Assembly (NCBI GenBank): GCA_016793865.1
Contig: JAEULJ010000001.1
Location: forward strand, 372,001 to 436,000
Direction of reading: 5' to 3'
DNA from: Altererythrobacter sp.
Lineage (GTDB): Bacteria; Pseudomonadota; Alphaproteobacteria; Sphingomonadales; Sphingomonadaceae
DNA: 64,000 bases
The notes under the pieces were generated by a model. The model saw nothing but the letters and a program-made list of their open reading frames with translations, searched no databases and was not told the DNA's origin. The position numbers and the translations under genes are program-made. This document shows, one piece after another, positions 50,431-58,648 of the stretch. How positions within the stretch are numbered: the stretch's first letter is position 1; each line of letters opens with the position of its first letter.

Positions 50431-51803
50431 GCGCGCGTCTGCTGATCGGCGCGGCGCTGGCCGCGCTCGCCATCGCTCCTGCCGCTGCGCAGGACATCGC
50501 GATCACCAACGCCACCGTCGCCACCGGCGACGGGTCTGAACCCATTCGCGGCGCCACCGTGGTGGTGCGCGGTGGCAAGGTGGTCGCTGCGGGGCCGGGG
50601 GTATCGGTGCCGGCGGGCGTCCAAGTGGTGGACGGCAGTGGCAAATGGGTCACGCCGGGGCTGTTCGCGGCGATGAGCACCCTGGGGCTTTCCGATGCGG
50701 ACGGGGTGGAGGAATCGAACGACCAAGCCTCGCGCGGATCGCCCTTCGGCGCTGCGCTCGATGTCGCGCCGGCGCTCAATCCGTCCTCGCAGCACGTCTC
50801 GGTGGCGCGCGGCGGCGGGATTACCCGCGCCAGCGTGTTCTCGCGCCCCGCAAGCTCGATCTTCGGCGGCCAGGGGGCCATCGTCGATCTCGGCGCGGAT
50901 CCGCGGATGGTGGTGCGCCCGCGCGCCTTCCAGCTCGCCGGTCTGGGCGAGAGCGCCGCGCGGATCGCCGGCGGCAGCCGCGTGAGCGCCCATGCCGTGC
51001 TGCGCAATGCGCTGCGCGAGGCGCGCCAATATGGCGCCGATCCGCGCATCGCGGCGACGCGACGTAGCGGCGAGGTCGCGACCGGAGACGACATGCCGGT
51101 CGATCCACGCCTGATCGACAGCCCCGCCGAACGCGAGGATGTGCTGCTGACCCGCTTCGACGCGGCGGCGCTGGTGCCCGTGGTGAAGGGGGCTCAGCCG
51201 CTCTACGTGGATGTCGAGCGCGCCGCGGATATCCGCGCGGTACTCGAACTGACCCGCGAATTTCCGCAGCTCAAGCTGGTGATCGTGGGGGCGAGCGAAG
51301 GCTGGCTGGTGGCGCGCGAGCTGGCGGCTGCCGGCGTGCCTGTGATCGCCAATCCGATGAACGATCTTCCCACCAGCTTCGAGCAGCTCGCCGCCACCCA
51401 GAGCAATGTCGGGCGGATGGTCCGCGCCGGGGTGAAGGTGGCGATCGGCGGGCTCACGGGGACGACGGGCGATCAGCCCAAGAACCTCACGCAGTATGCC
51501 GGCAACATGGTGGCGCTCGGCAAGGTCCCCGGGGCAAGCGGGCTGAGCTGGGGGGAGGCATTTGCCGCCATCAGCTCGGTCCCGGCGGAGATTTCCGGCC
51601 AGGGTGGGCGCGCCGGCGTGCTCAAGGCGGGCGCGGCGGGCGACCTGGTGATCTGGGACGGCGATCCGCTGGAGGTAACGAGCGCCGCGACACGCGTCTT
51701 CATCGACGGGGTGGAACAGCCGCGCGACAACCATCAGCGTGCACTGGCCGACCGCTACCGCGATCTCGACACCAGCGCCCTGCCGAAAGCCTACGCACGG
51801 TGA
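50427..51803 (+). CDS. Amidohydrolase-like partner lacking metal ligands
   Basis: This 458-residue protein has a signal peptide (MSARLLIGAALAALAIAPAAAQ), the amidohydrolase beta-sandwich start (DIAITNATVATGDGSEP) and end (GDLVIWDGDPLEVTS), but the HxH metal site is gone: after VTPGLF the text is AAMSTLGL, with no His pair. The other usual histidines are also not visible. It therefore looks like a non-catalytic paralogue of the gene just upstream, possibly a subunit or scaffold. Its start and its stop each overlap a neighbour by 4 bases. Confidence 0.85.
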   Translation: MSARLLIGAALAALAIAPAAAQDIAITNATVATGDGSEPIRGATVVVRGGKVVAAGPGVSVPAGVQVVDGSGKWVTPGLFAAMSTLGLSDADGVEESNDQASRGSPFGAALDVAPALNPSSQHVSVARGGGITRASVFSRPASSIFGGQGAIVDLGADPRMVVRPRAFQLAGLGESAARIAGGSRVSAHAVLRNALREARQYGADPRIAATRRSGEVATGDDMPVDPRLIDSPAEREDVLLTRFDAAALVPVVKGAQPLYVDVERAADIRAVLELTREFPQLKLVIVGASEGWLVARELAAAGVPVIANPMNDLPTSFEQLAATQSNVGRMVRAGVKVAIGGLTGTTGDQPKNLTQYAGNMVALGKVPGASGLSWGEAFAAISSVPAEISGQGGRAGVLKAGAAGDLVIWDGDPLEVTSAATRVFIDGVEQPRDNHQRALADRYRDLDTSALPKAYAR

Positions 51804-52300
51804 GGGCCGCCTGGCTCGCGCTCGCGCTGCTGCCCACGCCGGCCCTCGCTCAGGACGCGACCCCGCCGGCACCGCCGGTGGACCGTTCGCAGGACATCGC
51901 CTGGCACAATGCGCAGCAGGCCTATATCGCCGCGCTGAAGCAGGCGGACGGGTGGCGGCCGCTGCCCGGCGGCCTGAAGTGGCGGCGCGTGGCGGGCGAC
52001 GGCAGCGGCGCGAAGCCGACCGTGGAGGACGTGGTGACGGTCCATTACGCCGGCACCTTCATCGACGGCGGGACCTTCGACAGCAGCTTCGACCGGGGCG
52101 AACCGGCGACCTTCCCGCTCGGCCGGCTGATCGGGGCCTGGCAGCTTGCGATCCCGCAGATGGGCGTGGGCGATACCATCGAGCTCGCCGCACCGGCGCT
52201 GCTTGCCTATGGGCCGACCGGCAAAGGTCCGATCCCCGGCGGCGCCACGCTGCTGTTCAAGGTGCAGTTGCTGGGCATCGGGGCTCAGTCGGCGCCCTGA
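51800..52300 (+). CDS. Exported FKBP-type peptidyl-prolyl isomerase
   Basis: This 166-residue protein has a signal peptide (about 18 residues, WLALALLPTPALAQ), a helical linker, and an FKBP domain with VVTVHYAGTFIDGGTFDSSF, IGAWQLAIPQMGVGDTIELAAP, and LLFKVQLL. The start GTG 51800 overlaps the amidohydrolase-like stop (GTGA). It is the second FKBP in the window; unlike that at 17010-17609 it is probably soluble in the periplasm. Its co-translation with the two amidohydrolases suggests it may help them fold. Confidence 0.9.
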   Translation: MRAAWLALALLPTPALAQDATPPAPPVDRSQDIAWHNAQQAYIAALKQADGWRPLPGGLKWRRVAGDGSGAKPTVEDVVTVHYAGTFIDGGTFDSSFDRGEPATFPLGRLIGAWQLAIPQMGVGDTIELAAPALLAYGPTGKGPIPGGATLLFKVQLLGIGAQSAP

Positions 52301-52413
52301 TCCATCGCCTCGGCTCGTGCCGAGCCTGACGAAGCTCGGACCCGCTGCGTTTCGTCCGACGCCCTTCGACAATCGCGAGATCAACGGCTAAAGCGATCTG
52401 CGGGAGACAGGAT

Positions 52414-53091
52414 ATGGACCCGCTCGTCTCGCTCGCCGCCGCCAGCATCGCACTCGTCGGAACGCATTTCGCCTTGTCGCACCCGCTCCGGGCGCCGCTC
52501 GTGGCACGGATGGGAGAGGGGGCGTTCATGGGCCTCTATTCGCTCGTCGCGGCGGCCTGCATGGTGTGGATGGTCTTCGCCTTCCGCGCCGCGCCAGCGG
52601 GCGATCTGGGCGCGGCCACGGGCGAGACTGGGTGGATCGTCTCGACCGTGATCACCCTGCCTGCGCTGGTGCTGTTCCTCGGCTCGCTGTGGAAGAACCC
52701 CGCGCTGCCAAATCCGGGTGCCGCGCAAATGGCATCGCGCCCGCCCATCGGCGTCTTCGCCGTCACCCGCCACCCGATGATGTGGGGCTTCGCATTGTGG
52801 GCACTGAGCCATCTCGTGCTGTGGTGGAGCTGGCGCACGACCATTGTTGCGAGCGCGATCCTGCTGCTGGCGCTGGTCGGCGCGCATCTCCAGGATCGCA
52901 AGAAGGAAGCCCTGATGGGTCCGGCATGGGCAGAGTGGGAAGCCAAGACCAGCTTCTGGCCGCGCTGGGGCAGGCTTTCCGCTGCGGGCGGCGCGCTCTG
53001 GTTCGCCGCCATCGCCGCATGGCTCCTCGTCACCTGGCTCCACGTCCCCAGCGGCGTCGGTCCCGCCGGGCTGTGGCGCTGGCTCGGCTGA
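52414..53091 (+). CDS. NnrU family membrane protein
   Basis: This 225-residue protein has about six hydrophobic helices and the NnrU blocks THFALSHPLRAPLVARMGE and VTRHPMMWGFALWALSHL, with a central R-x-x-KE (QDRKKEALMG). NnrU was first named in denitrifiers, but the family is widespread without a known role, so a nitrogen-oxide function cannot be assumed. It has no denitrification genes near. It converges on dxs with a 1-base gap. Confidence 0.88.
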   Translation: MDPLVSLAAASIALVGTHFALSHPLRAPLVARMGEGAFMGLYSLVAAACMVWMVFAFRAAPAGDLGAATGETGWIVSTVITLPALVLFLGSLWKNPALPNPGAAQMASRPPIGVFAVTRHPMMWGFALWALSHLVLWWSWRTTIVASAILLLALVGAHLQDRKKEALMGPAWAEWEAKTSFWPRWGRLSAAGGALWFAAIAAWLLVTWLHVPSGVGPAGLWRWLG

Positions 53092-53092
53092 G

Positions 53093-55015
53093 CTAAGCCC
53101 GCGCTTCCTCTACGCCCGCGCTGTTGTGGCGCAGCGCGCTCAGCACCGTATCGACGATGTGCGGCGCGTTGAGGCGAGCCTCGTCGTATTGCTTCGCCGG
53201 ATCGTCGTGGTCCTGGAAGACGTCGGGCAGGCGCATGGTGCGGATCTTCAGCCCGCCGTCGGTCAGCCCTTCGTCACTGGCGTGAGTGAGGACGTGGGCG
53301 CCGAGGCCGCCGATGGCGCCTTCCTCGACCGTCACCACCACTTCATGCGTGCGCATCAGCCGGTCGATCAGATCGGTGTCTAGCGGCTTGGCGAAGCGCA
53401 GATCGGCGACCGTCGTCGATAGCCCCCTGGCTTCGAGCTGGTCGGCGGCCTTCATCGCCTCGGCCAGCCGGGTGCCAAGCGACAGGATCGCGACCTTGCT
53501 GCCCTGCTTCACAATCCGCCCCTTGCCGATCTCCAGCAGTTCGGGCGTCTCTGGCAAAGCCACGCCAGTGCCGTTGCCGCGCGGATAGCGCAGGGCGATC
53601 GGGCCGCTGTCATGCTCGGCGGCGGTGTAGGTCATGTGGACCAGCTCGGCCTCGTCCGCCGCGGCCATGACCACGAAATTGGGCAGGGTCGCCAGATAGG
53701 TCACGTCGAAGCTACCCGCATGGGTGCAGCCGTCCGCCCCCACCAGCCCCGCGCGGTCGATGGCGAAGCGCACCGGCAGGTTCTGGATCGCCACATCATG
53801 GACCACCTGGTCGTAGGCGCGCTGGAGAAAGGTCGAATAAATCGCACAGAACGGACGCATCCCCTGCGCGGCAAGACCGGCGGCGAAGGTCACGGCGTGC
53901 TGTTCGGCGATGCCGACATCGAAGGCGCGATCCGGATGTGCCTTGGCGAATTTGTCGACGCCGGTGCCGCTCGGCATGGCGGCGGTGATGGCGCAGATGC
54001 GGTCGTCGGTCTCGGCCAGCGTGGCCAGCGTCTCGCCGAAGACGTTCTGGTAGGCAGGCGGCCCCCCTGCGCTCTTCTTCTGCTCGCCGGTGATGACGTC
54101 GAACTTCTGCACGCCGTGATATTTGTCGGCGCTGTCCTCGGCCGGGCCGTAGCCCTTGCCCTTCTGGGTCACGACATGGACCAGGATCGGGCCCTTCTCG
54201 CTGTCGCGCACATTCTCCAGCACCGGGACCAGATGGTCGAGATTGTGGCCGTCGATCGGGCCGACGTAATAGAAGCCCAGCTCCTCGAACAGCGTGCCCC
54301 CGGTCACCATGCCTCGGGTGTATTCCTCGGCCTTTTCCAACCCCGACCACATCCGCCGGCTGATCTTCTTCGTCAGGCGCGAGGCGAGGCTCCTGAGGCC
54401 GAGATATTCGCTGCTCGACACCATCCGCGCCAGATAGGCGGAAAGCCCGCCCACGGGCGGCGCGATCGACATATCGTTGTCGTTGAGGATCACCACCAGC
54501 CGGTTGCCGGCCTGCTCGGCGTTGTTCATCGCCTCATAGGCCATGCCCGCGCTCATCGCGCCATCGCCAATAACGGCGATGCCCCGGCCGGGCTGGCCCT
54601 TGAGCTTGTTGGCGACCGCGAAGCCGAGGGCCGCGCTGATCGACGTGCTTGAATGCGCCGCGCCGAAAGGGTCGTAATCGCTTTCGCTGCGCTTGGTGAA
54701 CCCCGACAGCCCACCGCCCTGGCGCAGCGTGCGGATACGGCCCCGCCGCCCGGTCAGGATCTTGTGCGGATAGGCCTGGTGGCCGACATCCCACACCAGC
54801 TTGTCGTTCGGCGTGTCGAACACGTAATGGATCGCGGTTGTCAGCTCGACCACGCCGAGACCCGATCCGAGGTGGCCGCCGGTCGAACCGACGGCGTCGA
54901 TCATTTCAGTGCGCAATTCGTCGGCTAGCTGGCGGAGCTGGTCTCGATCGAGCTTGCGAAGCTGCGTGGGCGTGTCGATGGTATCGAGCAGCGGGGTCGC
55001 CGGGCGTGGATGCAT
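53093..55015 (-). CDS. dxs: 1-deoxy-D-xylulose-5-phosphate synthase
   Basis: Dxs joins pyruvate and glyceraldehyde-3-phosphate, with thiamine diphosphate, as the first step of the MEP isoprenoid pathway. The 640-residue protein has the TPP-binding [17 protein letters not shown] region, [25 protein letters not shown], the transketolase central domain with [14 protein letters not shown], and the C-terminal domain. I chose ATG 55015 ([16 protein letters not shown]), which fits the family start; ATG 55027 is possible. It is divergent from the VOC gene. Isoprenoids here feed carotenoids and quinones. Confidence 0.96.
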   Translation of the reverse strand: MHPRPATPLLDTIDTPTQLRKLDRDQLRQLADELRTEMIDAVGSTGGHLGSGLGVVELTTAIHYVFDTPNDKLVWDVGHQAYPHKILTGRRGRIRTLRQGGGLSGFTKRSESDYDPFGAAHSSTSISAALGFAVANKLKGQPGRGIAVIGDGAMSAGMAYEAMNNAEQAGNRLVVILNDNDMSIAPPVGGLSAYLARMVSSSEYLGLRSLASRLTKKISRRMWSGLEKAEEYTRGMVTGGTLFEELGFYYVGPIDGHNLDHLVPVLENVRDSEKGPILVHVVTQKGKGYGPAEDSADKYHGVQKFDVITGEQKKSAGGPPAYQNVFGETLATLAETDDRICAITAAMPSGTGVDKFAKAHPDRAFDVGIAEQHAVTFAAGLAAQGMRPFCAIYSTFLQRAYDQVVHDVAIQNLPVRFAIDRAGLVGADGCTHAGSFDVTYLATLPNFVVMAAADEAELVHMTYTAAEHDSGPIALRYPRGNGTGVALPETPELLEIGKGRIVKQGSKVAILSLGTRLAEAMKAADQLEARGLSTTVADLRFAKPLDTDLIDRLMRTHEVVVTVEEGAIGGLGAHVLTHASDEGLTDGGLKIRTMRLPDVFQDHDDPAKQYDEARLNAPHIVDTVLSALRHNSAGVEEARA

Positions 55016-55063
55016 AAGGATCGGCATACACCTGCTTTTCCGGCCTGTCGATGAACGGCCGGT

Positions 55064-55091
55064 CGATACGTTCGAACGCCTGGTCGTATCG
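55064..55091. promoter_or_regulatory. Dyad between dxs and the VOC gene
   Basis: CGATACG (55064-55070) and CGTATCG (55085-55091) form a perfect 7-base inverted repeat around a 14-base centre that includes the palindrome TTCGAA. It lies in the divergent intergenic region and could be an operator or a transcript hairpin. I know of no matching regulator. Confidence 0.3.
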
Positions 55092-55151
55092 CCGGTGCCA
55101 TTTCCCGGTGACGGGCGCACCATGGGACCGCGTTCGAACCGGGAGATTGCC

Positions 55152-55532
55152 ATGCCCTTGTCCCCAGCCGCGAAGCCGGTGGCTTTCGTCTTCACCGCGA
55201 ATCGCGAGAAGTCCCGGCCATTCTATGCCGATGTTCTGGGCCTCGAGCTGATTTCGGAGGAACCCTTCGGCATTGTGTTCGACCTTGGCGGCGGCGCAAC
55301 CCTGCGGCTGACCGACCTCAAGGATCATGTCCCCGGCCCGCACACAGTGCTTGGCTGGGAAGTGCCCGACATCCGCGAGGCGATGGCGGACCTGCGCGCG
55401 CACGGCGTCACCTTCGAGATCTACGAGGGGTTCGGTCAGGACGCGGAGGGAGTGTGGAGCTTTGGCGGCGTGAGCCTCGCCTGGTTCAACGATCCCGAGG
55501 GAAACAATCTCAGCATCGCCCAGCACGGTTGA
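55152..55532 (+). CDS. VOC superfamily (glyoxalase-like) protein
   Basis: This 126-residue protein has a single vicinal-oxygen-chelate domain made of two beta-alpha-beta-beta-beta units: [24 protein letters not shown] at the start (quoted in parts), and [15 protein letters not shown] at the end, with the conserved DPEGN. The metal site residues cannot be fixed with confidence, so the reaction (glyoxalase, extradiol dioxygenase, or resistance protein) is unknown. It converges with zur. Confidence 0.82.
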   Translation: MPLSPAAKPVAFVFTANREKSRPFYADVLGLELISEEPFGIVFDLGGGATLRLTDLKDHVPGPHTVLGWEVPDIREAMADLRAHGVTFEIYEGFGQDAEGVWSFGGVSLAWFNDPEGNNLSIAQHG

Positions 55533-55540
55533 ACGTCACG

Positions 55541-55578
55541 CCGCGCGATCCTCGCACTCGCGCGGCTTCAGGCCGCGC
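55541..55578. terminator. Overlapping hairpins between convergent VOC and zur genes
   Basis: CCGCGCGA (55541-55548) pairs with TCGCGCGG (55558-55565), and GCGCGGC (55560-55566) pairs with GCCGCGC (55572-55578). The two stems share bases, so only one can form at a time. The first lies between the two genes, the second inside the zur stop region. Neither has a T-tract, so a bidirectional terminator is only a suggestion. Confidence 0.35.
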
Positions 55579-56038
55579 AATCCTCGCACAGCCCCCTGAG
55601 CTCCACCACCGGGCGAACATCGGCGAAGCCTGCGTCGCGTCCCGCAGCGCGCAGCGCGCCAGTGACGCGATCGTCGTCGAGATGGGTGGCCTTGCCGCAA
55701 TCGTCGCAGATCAGGAAGATGCAGTCGTGCCGGCACCCCGGGTGGGTGTTGACCAGGAAGGCGTTGGCGCTCTCGATCCGATTGGCGAGATTGCTGCGGA
55801 CGAACAGGTCGAGGATGCGATAGACGCTGTTCGCGGCCACCCGCCGGCCCCGGGCCCGGGAAAGGTTCTCCGCGATATCATAGGCGCTGGCCGGAATGTC
55901 GTGCCGGGCAAGCTCGGCGAACACGGCCTCGCGCATGCCCGTCCAGCGTTCGCCCGCCGCGATCAGCGCGGCGCGCGCGGCGCCGACCAGATCGCCGCCC
56001 GAATACTCCCGGTGTCCGATGCGAAGGGGGGTTGCCAT
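55568..56038 (-). CDS. zur: Fur-family regulator, probably Zur
   Basis: This 156-residue protein is a Fur-superfamily repressor: a winged-helix domain (about 25-95, with RVAANSVYRILDLFV) and a dimerisation/metal domain with CDDCGK and CEDCAA, the structural zinc cysteine pairs, plus HDCIFLIC. Sequence style and the lack of a long acidic HHH block fit Zur (zinc uptake) better than Fur or PerR, but this is not certain. It lies next to msrA. No zinc transporter is in the window. Confidence 0.85.
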   Translation of the reverse strand: MATPLRIGHREYSGGDLVGAARAALIAAGERWTGMREAVFAELARHDIPASAYDIAENLSRARGRRVAANSVYRILDLFVRSNLANRIESANAFLVNTHPGCRHDCIFLICDDCGKATHLDDDRVTGALRAAGRDAGFADVRPVVELRGLCEDCAA

Positions 56039-56075
56039 GACACCCGGGCTAGTCCCCCGCGCGGCGGCGTTCAAG

Positions 56076-56753
56076 TCAGCCCGGCTGGAAGGTCGCCCGG
56101 TAGAGGCCCGGATACATCCGGCCCAGCGCCGCCACCTTGGGCGCATCCCACCGCCGGATATAGCCGTGGCCGGGGTTCTTCAGCGCGAAGTCCTGATGAT
56201 AGGTTTCCGCCGGATAGAAGCCCTGTGCGCGCTCGATCCCGGTAACGATCGGCGCCTTCCACAGCCCCGATCCCTTCATCTGCGCCAGATAGGCGGTGGC
56301 GACGGCGTTCTGCTCCGCGGAGACGGGAACCAGTGCGGCGCGGTATTGCGGGCCGACATCGGGGCCCTGACGGTTCTTCAGCGTGGGATCTGCGATGACC
56401 GAGAAGAACACCCGCAACAGTTCGTCATAACGCACAATCCTGGGGTCGTAGGTCACCCGCACCGCTTCGGCATGGTCGGTGAGGCCCGAGGATACGACAT
56501 CGTAACGGGCCGAGCGTGCGGTGCCGCCATGATAGCCCGAAACCGCGCTTCTGACGCCCTTAACATGGCTGAACACCGCCTCAACGCCCCAGAAACAGCC
56601 GCCGGCGAAGATCGCGGTCTTGAGCGTGCCGCCTTCACTGGCCTGGCGCTTGGCGGCCGGTGCCGCGACCGCAGTTTCTGCCGCAGCCGGCCCGGTGCAG
56701 GACGCACTCAGCACGGCCAGCGCCGCGGCCAGGGCGAGCCCTCGTGGGGCCAT
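56076..56753 (-). CDS. msrA: Peptide-methionine (S)-S-oxide reductase, exported
   Basis: MsrA reduces methionine-S-sulfoxide in oxidised proteins. The catalytic Cys53 is in GGCFWGVEA, followed by YHGGT and HAEAVRVTYDP. A lipoprotein-like signal (lipobox LSASC, Cys19) puts it in the cell envelope, unlike cytoplasmic MsrA. Length 225 fits. Its ATG overlaps the stop of a 36-residue membrane peptide (TGATG), so the two are translated together. Confidence 0.94.
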   Translation of the reverse strand: MAPRGLALAAALAVLSASCTGPAAAETAVAAPAAKRQASEGGTLKTAIFAGGCFWGVEAVFSHVKGVRSAVSGYHGGTARSARYDVVSSGLTDHAEAVRVTYDPRIVRYDELLRVFFSVIADPTLKNRQGPDVGPQYRAALVPVSAEQNAVATAYLAQMKGSGLWKAPIVTGIERAQGFYPAETYHQDFALKNPGHGYIRRWDAPKVAALGRMYPGLYRATFQPG

Positions 56754-56863
56754 CAGGCGAAGGCAGTCATCAGCGCAGGATTGGCCAGCACCACCGCCAG
56801 CGCGCCGAGCATGAAGCCGAGGCCGAGATTGCGATAGAGGTCGTTCCTGAACAGCGTCATCAT
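56753..56863 (-). CDS. 36-residue single-helix membrane peptide coupled to msrA
   Basis: This short gene, too small for standard calling, begins MMTLFRNDLYRNLGLGF and continues with a hydrophobic helix (about 13-29) rich in Leu/Ala/Val and ending TAFA. The Shine-Dalgarno GAAGG is 5 bases before the first ATG, and the stop overlaps the msrA ATG by one base. Codon use matches its neighbours. Its strong start signal and tight coupling to msrA argue it is translated. Its function is unknown. A hairpin overlaps the Shine-Dalgarno. Confidence 0.65.
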   Translation of the reverse strand: MMTLFRNDLYRNLGLGFMLGALAVVLANPALMTAFA

Positions 56864-56920
56864 CGTCACCTTCGTTCGATCTGTCGAAGGTGGGTAGGGA
56901 CCGGCGATTTGCGAGTCTCT

Positions 56921-56963
56921 GAACGGCAATGTTGCCTGCCGTTCAGCGAAGCAGAACTTCGCT
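56921..56963 (-). terminator. Tandem hairpins after purH
   Basis: On the plus strand, GAACGGCA (56921-56928) pairs with TGCCGTTC (56937-56944), and AGCGAAG (56945-56951) pairs with CTTCGCT (56957-56963). Both are perfect and adjacent, 89-131 bases downstream of the purH stop. They may end purH transcription or protect its 3' end. There is no T-tract. Confidence 0.4.
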
Positions 56964-57051
56964 TCGACCGATTTCCGCCCTCATTCGGTCAAGGAAACAA
57001 CCCGCCGCGCCGCTTGCCGGCCGCCGGTGAGTCCATCCCACGCTGAAGCGA

Positions 57052-58641
57052 TCAGTGCCGGAAGTGCCGCATTCCGGTGAAGACCATCGCAAGACCCGCC
57101 TCGTCGGCGGCGGCGATCACCTCGTCGTCTCGGATCGAACCACCCGGCTGGATGATGGCGGTGGCGCCCGCCTCCGCCGCGGCGAGCAGCCCGTCGGCGA
57201 AGGGGAAGAAAGCGTCGGACGCGACCGCGCTGCCGACCGTGCGGGGTTCGCTCCACCCATTGGTCTGCGCCGCCTCGGCCGCCTTCATCGCCGCGATGCG
57301 CGAGGAATCGCGGCGGTTCATCTGGCCCGCTCCGATGCCGACAGTCGCGCCATCGCGGGCATATACGATGGCGTTGGACTTCACATGGCGCGCCACGGTC
57401 CAGGCGAACAGGCAGTCCTTGAGCTCCCGGTCCGTCGGCGCGCGCTTCGTCACCAGCCTGAGGTCCGCCTCGGCAACCGCGCCATTGTCGCGATCCTGCA
57501 CCAATATGCCGCCCGCGATCACCGCCAGCGTCTGGCCGGGGCGGCGCGGGTCCGGCAGGCCCTCGGTCAGCAGCAGCCGCAGGTTCTTCTTGCCCGCGAA
57601 GACGGCCAGCGCCGCCTCGTCGGCGCCCGGTGCGACCACCACCTCGGTGAAGATGCGGCAGATCGCCTCCGCGGTCGGCCCGTCGAGCGGCGCATTGGTC
57701 GCCACGATGCCTCCGAACGCCGAGACGCTGTCGCAGTCGAGCGCCTCCTGCCACGCCTCGACCAGCGAACCGCGCTGCGCCACCCCGCACGGATTGGCGT
57801 GCTTGACGATCACCACCGCCGGTTCCTGGCCCCGGAATTCCGCCGCGAGCTCGAGCGCGGCGTGCGCGTCGTTGTAATTGTTGTAGCTGAGTTCCTTGCC
57901 CTGCACCTGCCGAGCCTGCGGCAGCCCCTGGGTGTGCGGCCCGGCGGGCAGGTACAGCGCAGCCTGTTGATGCGGGTTCTCGCCATAGCGCAGCGGCCCC
58001 GCCAGCCTGCGGGTCATCGAGACCGAAGCGGGAAAGCGCTCCCCCTGATCCGCGAAGGCGAACCACTGGCCGATCATGGAATCATAGGCGGCGGTGGCGG
58101 CGAATGCCTTGGCCGCCATGCGCTTGCGAAAGGCGAGCGTTGTGGCGCCATTGTTGGCCGCCAGTTCCTCATACAATGCATCATAGTCCGCCGGATCGGT
58201 GACCACGGTGACAAAGGCATGGTTCTTGGCCGCGGAGCGGACCATGCTCGGCCCGCCGATGTCGATGTTCTCGATCACGGTCGCGCGGTCGGCGCCGCGT
58301 GCCACGGTTTCCTCGAACGGATAGAGGTTGACCACCACCAGGTCGATCGCGCCGATCTCGTGCGCCTCCATCGCGGCGGCATGGGCGGGATCGTCGCGAA
58401 CCGCCAGCAATCCACCGTGGATCAGCGGGTGAAGCGTCTTCACGCGCCCGTCCATCATCTCGGGGAAGCCGGTGACATCGCTCACATCGCGCACCGCCAG
58501 GCCGGCCTCGCGCAGCGCCGCGGCGGTGCCGCCGGTCGAAACGAGTTCCACCCCGGCCTTGGCCAGTCGGCCACCGAGATCGGCCAGCCCCGTCTTGTCG
58601 GACACCGAAAGCAGCGCCCGCCCGATCGGAACAGTGGTCAT
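57052..58641 (-). CDS. purH: Bifunctional AICAR formyltransferase/IMP cyclohydrolase
   Basis: PurH carries out the last two steps of IMP synthesis: formylation of AICAR with 10-formyl-THF and ring closure. The 529-residue protein has the N-terminal cyclohydrolase (MGS) domain (about 1-190, [38 protein letters not shown]) and the AICAR formyltransferase domain ([24 protein letters not shown], and the [11 protein letters not shown] block). It lies 7 bases downstream of the heparinase-like gene on the same strand, as the end of an rpe-heparinase-purH run. Confidence 0.97.
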   Translation of the reverse strand: MTTVPIGRALLSVSDKTGLADLGGRLAKAGVELVSTGGTAAALREAGLAVRDVSDVTGFPEMMDGRVKTLHPLIHGGLLAVRDDPAHAAAMEAHEIGAIDLVVVNLYPFEETVARGADRATVIENIDIGGPSMVRSAAKNHAFVTVVTDPADYDALYEELAANNGATTLAFRKRMAAKAFAATAAYDSMIGQWFAFADQGERFPASVSMTRRLAGPLRYGENPHQQAALYLPAGPHTQGLPQARQVQGKELSYNNYNDAHAALELAAEFRGQEPAVVIVKHANPCGVAQRGSLVEAWQEALDCDSVSAFGGIVATNAPLDGPTAEAICRIFTEVVVAPGADEAALAVFAGKKNLRLLLTEGLPDPRRPGQTLAVIAGGILVQDRDNGAVAEADLRLVTKRAPTDRELKDCLFAWTVARHVKSNAIVYARDGATVGIGAGQMNRRDSSRIAAMKAAEAAQTNGWSEPRTVGSAVASDAFFPFADGLLAAAEAGATAIIQPGGSIRDDEVIAAADEAGLAMVFTGMRHFRH

Positions 58642-58648
58642 AACAAAT

